Shown here piece by piece: positions 37,164-64,000 of a DNA stretch of 64,000 nt. Position 1 is the first letter of the stretch. Each line of letters begins with the position of its first letter. The DNA comes from Bolinopsis microptera (Eukaryota > Ctenophora > Tentaculata > Lobata > Bolinopsidae). The translations under genes and the position numbers were made by a program. The stretch spans positions 12,573,365 through 12,637,364 of the forward strand of contig NC_087082.1 in NCBI RefSeq assembly GCF_026151205.1, written 5' to 3'. The notes under the pieces were generated by a model. It did no database searches, was not told the DNA's origin, and worked only from the letters and a program-made list of their open reading frames with translations.

Positions 37164-38399
37164 GTTGCTCAGATTATATTGCTAGTGGGATACTGGGATC
37201 AAATATAGGTTTTCTACTACAATACATACATAGTAATCTTAACTGATAATCTAGACTTTGTCTTTTTTTAAAAGGTGGTCAAGATCCAAAATCTAGTTCT
37301 CTGTAAAGAGAAAGTTCAGCCCAACCAAACTCCCCCGCCACAGCTTTAACTAAAATATGCAAACTGGAAGAGTTAGCAGCTGTTAAAAGTTAACGCCCAC
37401 TAAGTCTCTACCACACCGACTGCTACCACAGCTGCCACCACTACCCCTTTATATTATAGCTTAAATGCTTCCTAAAGTCACTCAAAACTGTTGCCTGCGT
37501 GACCCTGTGAATCTTAACCAATCATCTTGTCGTATTTCGAGGTTAAAAGGTGGTGCTATCCAACCATCTGAAATTGTCATCCAAGTCATTTAGAGTAATC
37601 AAGTGAAGCGAAGCTGATTGGACCGTCGAAACGTCAAATATCAAAATATATGTTATTATAATATCATTATACAGACAAATATTGCACTGGTTGTCATTTT
37701 AACTGATGCTTAAGTTCTTACCGTAAATTGGTCGGTCGTGGTTTGACTTAAAGTGCCAGCCGATGGTTAGTCAAAATATATTACATGACATTATTACTAT
37801 CTATCAAAAGTTAAAACTCACACAAAATTAAAACTATTGAAAACAAAGCCTATATAATACAAGCATAGCTGATTACAGTTAAAGTGGTCTTGAGGATCTG
37901 TAACGTTTTAATTATCTTCCAATAATAAAGATGAGCAGGACTAGCATTTGTCACGACAAAGAATTTTAAGAAGAAGGATTAAACATGGATATGGGACTGC
38001 AAAATAAGATATGAATAATGTAATGCTCGATTATCATCAATTTTGGTTTTTATCAAAGGAGACATTGAACCTGAGGACTTAGGTGCAGATACAATTTATC
38101 TGTTATTAATAATCCACATTCCACCCAATAACCACTTATAATACCAATGAAATGGAATGTGTTTAGTCTCAGAGGCGAGGTTCTGGCGGCATTTTAACGA
38201 TGTGACATTAAGAGAGAAGTATAGTAGTATCGAGTTATTGCCCTAATTACAGGTTAGCGTTGGTTGACAGACGGAAATAGTAGGTGGAGTAAAATAACTG
38301 CAGAAACGAGAAAACCGTAAAGGGTTAGCGAAAATCTTCATAGCGAACTTACTTTTTCTCAACATTTACTGTCTGCTGAACTGAAAACACTCCTTAGGC
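37164..38399. other. Divergent spacer between peptide gene A and CPOX
   Basis: No gene recognised. Reading toward peptide gene A, a TATA-like CTATAATATAAAGG lies at about 37445-37460. The sequence before the CPOX ATG (CACTCCTTAGGC) looks like a splice acceptor, so an upstream CPOX exon encoding a mitochondrial presequence could lie here or further left. Confidence 0.35.
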
Positions 38400-58582
<20,183 letters not shown>

Positions 58583-61138
58583 GTCAGTTTGAGGGAGATT
58601 TAGTTACTTAGTTTTATCACATTTGTTTTTAGGTTTAACACACATGTTTCAGGGGTAAACACGGATGTATCAATATACCACCTTTCGTGTACATTTGAAT
58701 ATAACGAAGTGGAGGGTTAGGTAAATGAACTAGAGTATCTATCCTTTAGTGTGAGCCACCATGTTGTAAATATAGAGCTTCAGTAGCGACGAGAGACGTT
58801 AATGAACTTAATTTACCACAGTGTTGTTTTAGAGATGTACACTTGAACATATTACACGTGTATAATGATAGTACGTGTAATATTACATTTTATTTCCTCC
58901 ATGCCCACCTTTCTGTGGTGTTAATTTTTATTCCAACTTCACACATTTCGGAGGGTTTGATCGCCACCAGTGCGAAGGTTTTTAAGATAAAATTGACATA
59001 CGATTCCAAATAATGCTGGCATCAAATCCCGAGGGAGCAAGTATTAGTTCAGTATCGTACAGTTGGGTTTACTATAAAGCTTGACTATCGTCACAACACC
59101 AACAAATTTCATCAAATTTGATTTTCTGCTTGGTTCTGACGTGAAATTAGGCCGAAATCGAAACAAGATAAGCGGGAAAGTTCACCGAATTTGTAGTTCC
59201 TTCCATATTCCGAGTTAGTGTCGTGGATATCGCACTTTATAAGGTTCTAAGATTACTTATGGTATATATCCTTTGACCATGAAGGCTTAATGAGAATAAT
59301 ATATAGGCCACATTGATTTTCTTATCAGTATCTTAAGAGCCAAACACAAGACACCGAAACGAAATATTCGGTTAAATGTTCCGCTTATCATGTCACACAT
59401 TCAGCCTTGTTTCATGGATATTTCTGTCGGAGGACAAGCAGAAGAAACAAGAATTTCGCCGCGGTAACACCACGCACGATCAAATTTCCCTACTGCCTAC
59501 ATTCTACAATGTAATTGTTCTACTTTTTTGTATTCCAGAGTGGTGTTAGGCGCATGTAATAATCGTTTATATTATATTACTATTAGGCGTACAGAACTTG
59601 AAAAATCCTGCGCGCATCTGAGGTGTCGCCGTCGATCTGTATGTGGTTTGGTTGTAAACCATTTCATACTTTGCGCGGTTTTGTTTCGTGTTAACGATGC
59701 GTATCATGATTCATGTCACGTCATATTATTGCATCGTATGCCAACTTTATTGACTGTAATGAAATATTCTGTCTCGTCTTAGTTATTATTTGTATCTAAC
59801 ATAAACTAATACATTTTGATGCTTAATCGACACATCTACAGCACCATCGACTATCATTTGATACAGGATTCTTTAAAAGCATACCGCAATCTTGATATTA
59901 GTTGCTTCTTGAATGTAAATGTAAAGTAACATCTGTTCTCAACTATGTATTCACTTTTTACCATTCAGTGTCGATTAATTGTTAAATAATCAATAATCAG
60001 CCACGAGTTTATCAGCTGATATCATAATTTTATTTGTTTTGACTTGCTGAATTTTATCACTCGGTAATTTATTAAGCTTGTTTCACCAAAATAACACAAA
60101 AATTGATGATTGATCCGTGTGTAACGGTCGTCAAGGACCAAAAACTGGTTGTTATGCCTGAAATTAATTAACACATAACTGGCGTCCCGCGCGCAAAATA
60201 GCCTCCTTTTATACACATAATTATAGGGGAGTGGTCTATATTGCGAAGGAGCAGACTTTTGTCGACACCGCAGGTCCATCGGGCCACCTCATATATCCAA
60301 ACCCGATTACTTATTCCCAACGATCTTTTTGCTTTCTGCAAGAGCAGGGAAAAATTAGTATCAACATTAAATATTGCTCTTAAGTGTTTGAATACCACAT
60401 CAAATAATTATTTTTTTCTTTTTAGGATTACAGGTTATAATTGAAATAAGTATCTTGATTAAACAGTCGTTTTGAATAAGCTGTAGATACGATTGTAATT
60501 ATGGATGGAACACCTATCTGTGTTGGCGCATTTAGATTAGATTAAATTTAAAGCCAAAGGTCAACATGTCCCCAGTTTAGGTGTGAAGGCCAAATTGTCA
60601 CATTTTCCCAAGTAAAGGGTGAGGTTAAAGTTGCTTTGTTGATTTATTTATTTCTCTATCATTAGATCATTGTCAGAACCATACTGAACAAATTGAAAAT
60701 CATATCAGAAAAATGGACCAACGAGAAAACTACAATTCAAAATTTGGAAAATTCGAAACAATAACATAAAAAAGATATAATCTCAAAATTATCGATGAAA
60801 AATCGAATATTACATACTGCTCACAACTGAAATAGAGACATGAGACGTAAAAATGGACGATTTAAAAAATTCGGTCCCAAAGATTATCGTTTTTCATCTG
60901 TATTGTACTAAAATGGTGGTTCTCGGAATCATTCCATTAGTGATTGGCGAACAAGCCGAAATCGATATTGGCTGAAGTCTCAATTTCAATTGTGACATGA
61001 GAATTTACAAAATTTGTACAGTTTTAGGACTTACACAGTTGTATAGCAATTAACAAATAAGATGCTAGGGTCTTCATAACCTTATTACGATTTAATAGTC
61101 CTATGGCTTAAAATCTAAAACTCACTAAAAGTAAACTG
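58583..61138. other. Region 3' of the last visible CPOX exon
   Basis: I searched for the expected final CPOX exon (YVEFN ... GTKFGL) and did not find it. Two fragments of the composite repeat lie at 59440-59490 (TTTCGCCGCGG block) and 60160-60360 (ATTATAGGGGAGTGGTCTAT block). Confidence 0.45.
60160..60360. repeat. Fragment of the composite repeat
   Basis: Shares TATAGGGGAGTGGTCTATAT, GGGCCACCTCATATATCC and AACCCGATTACTTATTCCC with 41440-41560 in the same order. Confidence 0.8.
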
Positions 61139-62734
61139 TTAATCACTGAACCACCAGCCATGTATGGTATAAGGAACCTTTACTAAATTATCAAACCTAG
61201 CTAAAACCTTCAAATCTTTAGCGTTCCAAACTATCAGCTCAGTCGTACTGTTGATCGTGTCATAAACATGTGCCACTATCACTCCATCGTCTTCTGAAGT
61301 GGGTTTAGGGTTTGCTGCAAAGACTGGCTCCATCACAAGCTTGCCATCCTCGTGCCAAGTGGTAGAGGTCTTCTTGCAGAGGTCATACTTCAGCAAGTCC
61401 ATGTTATTGGGGTTCATCTGCCACTGCTGGAAGTAACAGAAGCAGTATTCCTTTCCTACGTAAGCTGGATTGATAAAAGGAAACTCGACTAAGGCATCAA
61501 CTGGCTCCCAGTTCCTGGGTAAATCCTCTATGGTATACTGGTTGGTGTTGATGTTGAGGATATAACGTCTGAGCGTGGTGTTCCAAGGCATGTTCTTGTA
61601 CATAAATTCAGGGTCTTTCATGTTAGGGACCTTCAAGACATCGAAAAGGCAGTGCTTGTTCAGATCAAGTGCGTGGACATCAGAAGTAGTTGGAGCGTCC
61701 ATCACTACTTCCGTCTCTCCCTTAAAGTTGGTCCTCTCGAAAGAGTTCATGACGTGAACTCCTCTTGCTGGGGGCAGTTCAAATGTGTGAAGTTCTCCTG
61801 TTGCTATTGAGATGACATGGAAGTAGAAGGGGTTGTCGTATGTAAAGCGCATGCTGTGGCACAAATGGGTCATATCAAACATTATATTCATGAAGGACTC
61901 TGGGGAGAACTGGAGATTCCACAGTGGTACAACAATGAAGTTTTCTGTGGCACCAAACATGTGAAGCATCCTGATATCAGACATTGATCGGGGGATGCTG
62001 CCTATCTTTCTTGTCTTAATTTCTCCGGAACTGGTCGCTGAGTACTCGAAAAAGTCGTAGGATAGTTTCGACATCTTCCATGGGAGCATGGACATGGAAA
62101 GGATGTAGTTGAAGCTGGTTCCAGAGACGTGCTTGGCGTAGTGAGCCGCGGAGAACATAGCCGTTCTGGTTGATCCGATTGTAGCAACAGCTCCACTAAG
62201 CAGAGGTTGTTTGTACTTCAAGGAATGAGGTAGCATTTGTTCCATCATCGGGCTCTCTGTTGTAACTGTTACACTTTTACCGTTATCCAGATCCCATATA
62301 GCGATGTTGGCGTTGTCTTTTTGCTCCGGTTTGGCCATCATAACCTGAAGTTCCTCTTGCATGGTAAGATCGGGTACAACATCACCCATATACGCGTTAG
62401 GAGCCAGGATATTGTCTTTCATCGTCTTGTTATAAAGATGTGAAGGGATCATCTTTGCGGTGTACTTCACGGTTCCATCTCCATCAAAATTCCAGCCATG
62501 GATTTTAGCTAAGCCATCAACGATATTGTTGACGGACCGTCCACCGTGCTCAAACAGACCAGGTCCTACTCTGTAAAGATCTCCTTTTAACCAGGTGGGC
62601 AGGGCTCCTTCCGTCTTATTAAGGACTAAGTCGCTGTAATCATTTGGTTCTGATGAGAGCAGTGCTGTCATATCTCCAGATCCGAGGGTAATCCAGCTGA
62701 TTAGTATCAGTGCTCCTAAATGAACCTGGACCAT
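61139..62734 (-). CDS. Carotenoid oxygenase (BCO/RPE65 family), intronless, with predicted signal peptide
   Basis: A single 531-codon frame. The family of non-haem iron enzymes cleaves or isomerises carotenoids and retinoids inside a seven-bladed propeller. The four iron-binding histidines can be assigned: H170 (LPHS), H258 (LHMFGATENF), H327 (VHVMNSFE) and H525 (IHGWW, near the C-terminus). Other family features are WLKGDLYRVGPG (48-59) and HGWNFDGDG (79-87). Length is typical (about 530). The first 20 residues (MVQVHLGALILISWITLGSG) look like a signal peptide, unusual because animal members are mostly cytosolic; a start at M22 would remove it. NXS/T sites are present (N39, N102, N385, N495). 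It is intronless while its neighbours are intron-rich, so a retrocopy or naturally single-exon gene is possible. It is antisense to CPOX. Whether it cleaves carotenoids or acts on another substrate cannot be told. Confidence 0.9.
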   Translation of the reverse strand: MVQVHLGALILISWITLGSGDMTALLSSEPNDYSDLVLNKTEGALPTWLKGDLYRVGPGLFEHGGRSVNNIVDGLAKIHGWNFDGDGTVKYTAKMIPSHLYNKTMKDNILAPNAYMGDVVPDLTMQEELQVMMAKPEQKDNANIAIWDLDNGKSVTVTTESPMMEQMLPHSLKYKQPLLSGAVATIGSTRTAMFSAAHYAKHVSGTSFNYILSMSMLPWKMSKLSYDFFEYSATSSGEIKTRKIGSIPRSMSDIRMLHMFGATENFIVVPLWNLQFSPESFMNIMFDMTHLCHSMRFTYDNPFYFHVISIATGELHTFELPPARGVHVMNSFERTNFKGETEVVMDAPTTSDVHALDLNKHCLFDVLKVPNMKDPEFMYKNMPWNTTLRRYILNINTNQYTIEDLPRNWEPVDALVEFPFINPAYVGKEYCFCYFQQWQMNPNNMDLLKYDLCKKTSTTWHEDGKLVMEPVFAANPKPTSEDDGVIVAHVYDTINSTTELIVWNAKDLKVLARFDNLVKVPYTIHGWWFSD

Positions 62735-63216
62735 ACCTGATAATAGATCAGTGTTAGGAAATATCCTGGTAAAAATCCAAGAATCCAGGACTATTTATGG
62801 TAAGGGGTCGTTCATATACTACAGTTCTACGTAATCAATTGTTTGGCAATTAGAATTTGAAGGCCTCATCTACCTCTCGAGGTATGATCTTGGAGTCGAG
62901 GCTTCCAAGCACAATGAGGTCGTCCTTTGATAAATTATTATAATTCAAATTGTGTTTGTAATTGTGGATGTAATGTCTTATTTTGCGCAGCAGCGATATT
63001 GAATGTTGATACTAAGTAGCCAATAACACGACCTTTTATACGCTTTAAAAATCGGTTATAAGAATTATAATATTATGTCAATGTCAAATCTGCGATTGAT
63101 TGATCTCAAATAACATAAAATAGTGTGAGCACTAACAATAACTATATAACGTCTCTAAATTGACTAAAAGTAATGAGCGATGATATCGTACGTGATTTTT
63201 CTATCGTACTGTAGAG

Positions 63217-63349
63217 TTCTACCGTCACCCTCTCCCTAACGCGTGATTACCGTCACAATATCAAATCACAATTTCAGCCTAGTTTCATGAAAGAAAAAAG
63301 AAACTTTATGGTGTTGTGACGATAACCACGCATAATAGTGTCGGTAGAA
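63217..63349. mobile_element. MITE-like element, copy 1
   Basis: Bounded by TTCTACCGTCAC and a diverged inverse (TGTCGGTAGAA). The interior includes AACGCGTGATTACCG and CAATTTCAGC, shared with copy 2. Confidence 0.6.
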
Positions 63350-63543
63350 GTGAAAAAAGTGTAAAATATGAAAAACACTAGAATTAATAAATACAGAATA
63401 GTCAAATAGTGTGATATCCAATTCTAAATCTAGCGTACAATTTTTAACAACCAGTATGAGTATATAACAATTTTTAAAGGGGCGATGAAATTAAAAGTAT
63501 GTGATTTTTATTCCGTTCTGTCGAGTTATATCGTACTGTAGAG

Positions 63544-63700
63544 TTCTACCGTCACGGCGCGTCACCCTGTCCCTAACGCGTGATTACCGCCACAATATCA
63601 AATCACAATTTCAGCTTAGTTTCATGAAAGAAAAAAGCAAAAAAAATGATAAAACTTTATGGTGTTGTGACGATAACCACGCGTAATAGTGACGGTAGAA
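63544..63700. mobile_element. MITE-like element, copy 2
   Basis: Bounded by TTCTACCGTCAC and its exact inverse GTGACGGTAGAA. ATTAAAAGTATGTGATTTTT flank sequence is also duplicated (63490 and 63711), so a unit larger than the element was copied in tandem. Confidence 0.65.
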
Positions 63701-64000
63701 GGGGCGATGAAATTAAAAGTATGTGATTTTTATTCCGTTGATCTGTCGAGTTCTATAACACGTGACAAGCGGATGCTTTAATTAAACTAGCAGGAACCCG
63801 TATAATATAACCCTAAACGGTGTCAAGACTCAAAATACTAAAATAATTATTACCTATTTAATCGGCGTTTTTGAGACCACTTGGGGGCCCAAATTTTCGG
63901 CTCTAAAATCATTATTCCTTGGCCAATTTTTTATTTTTTCATGCCGATTTGAAGGCCATTAAAGCATTTGACCCAGCCAAAAAAGTTCCAGTTGTATATC

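Larger units (their letters stand above)
62735..64000. other. 5' flank of the carotenoid oxygenase and right end of window
   Basis: A fragment of the dispersed repeat family lies at 62805-62930 (GATCTTGGAGTCGAGGCTTCC) and two related MITE-like copies at 63.2-63.7 kb. No exon was recognised. Confidence 0.4.

Overview
This window is nuclear DNA from an animal. It is AT-rich and intron-rich, with GT-AG introns from tens of bases to almost 10 kb, and is dense in transposon debris and simple repeats. All recognised genes are metazoan: a ZMYND8-type chromatin reader, splicing factor SF1/BBP, N-acetylglucosamine kinase (NAGK), coproporphyrinogen oxidase (CPOX) and a carotenoid oxygenase. The phylum cannot be settled from the sequence. 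An early-branching or invertebrate animal is likely: SF1 has an N-terminal RS domain and two zinc knuckles, and LINE, Pif1/Helitron-like and piggyBac-like relics are present.

Layout. 1-873 (-) is the start of a LINE ORF1 with a PHD finger, running off the left edge. 1692-8212 (-) is a complete ZMYND8-like gene in 14 coding exons (705 codons plus stop). 8899-17964 (-) is a complete SF1 gene in 13 coding exons (686 codons plus stop), head-to-tail with ZMYND8 across 686 bp. 18460-20208 (-) is a 5'-truncated LINE reverse transcriptase with one in-frame stop. 20.2-29.8 kb is AT-rich and mostly non-coding, with a Pif1 helicase fragment among duplicated blocks at 24.5-26.8 kb. 29877-33897 (+) is complete NAGK in 8 coding exons (338 codons plus stop). 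35480-36020 and 36721-37163 (-) are two small paralogous genes for secreted, dibasic-cleaved precursors, both ending in Arg-Arg-Trp; I do not recognise the family. 38400-58582 (+) is CPOX without its last exon or exons, with introns full of satellites, foldbacks and a composite repeat. 55715-56047 (-) is an unidentified ORF inside a CPOX intron. 61139-62734 (-) is an intronless carotenoid oxygenase with a signal-peptide-like N-terminus.

Exon junctions were read by eye from splice signals and checked by phase. ZMYND8, SF1, NAGK and both peptide genes close exactly on a multiple of three with an in-frame stop.

Most unusual features: (1) in NAGK intron 7, a 62/56-bp alternating tandem array places copies of a 24-nt mini-exon between good splice sites, each able to add eight residues in frame; (2) a 42-bp in-frame triplication of an exon end and its donor in CPOX; (3) the pair of RRW-ending peptide precursors; (4) a dispersed poly-G-associated repeat family with a 247-bp tandem core.
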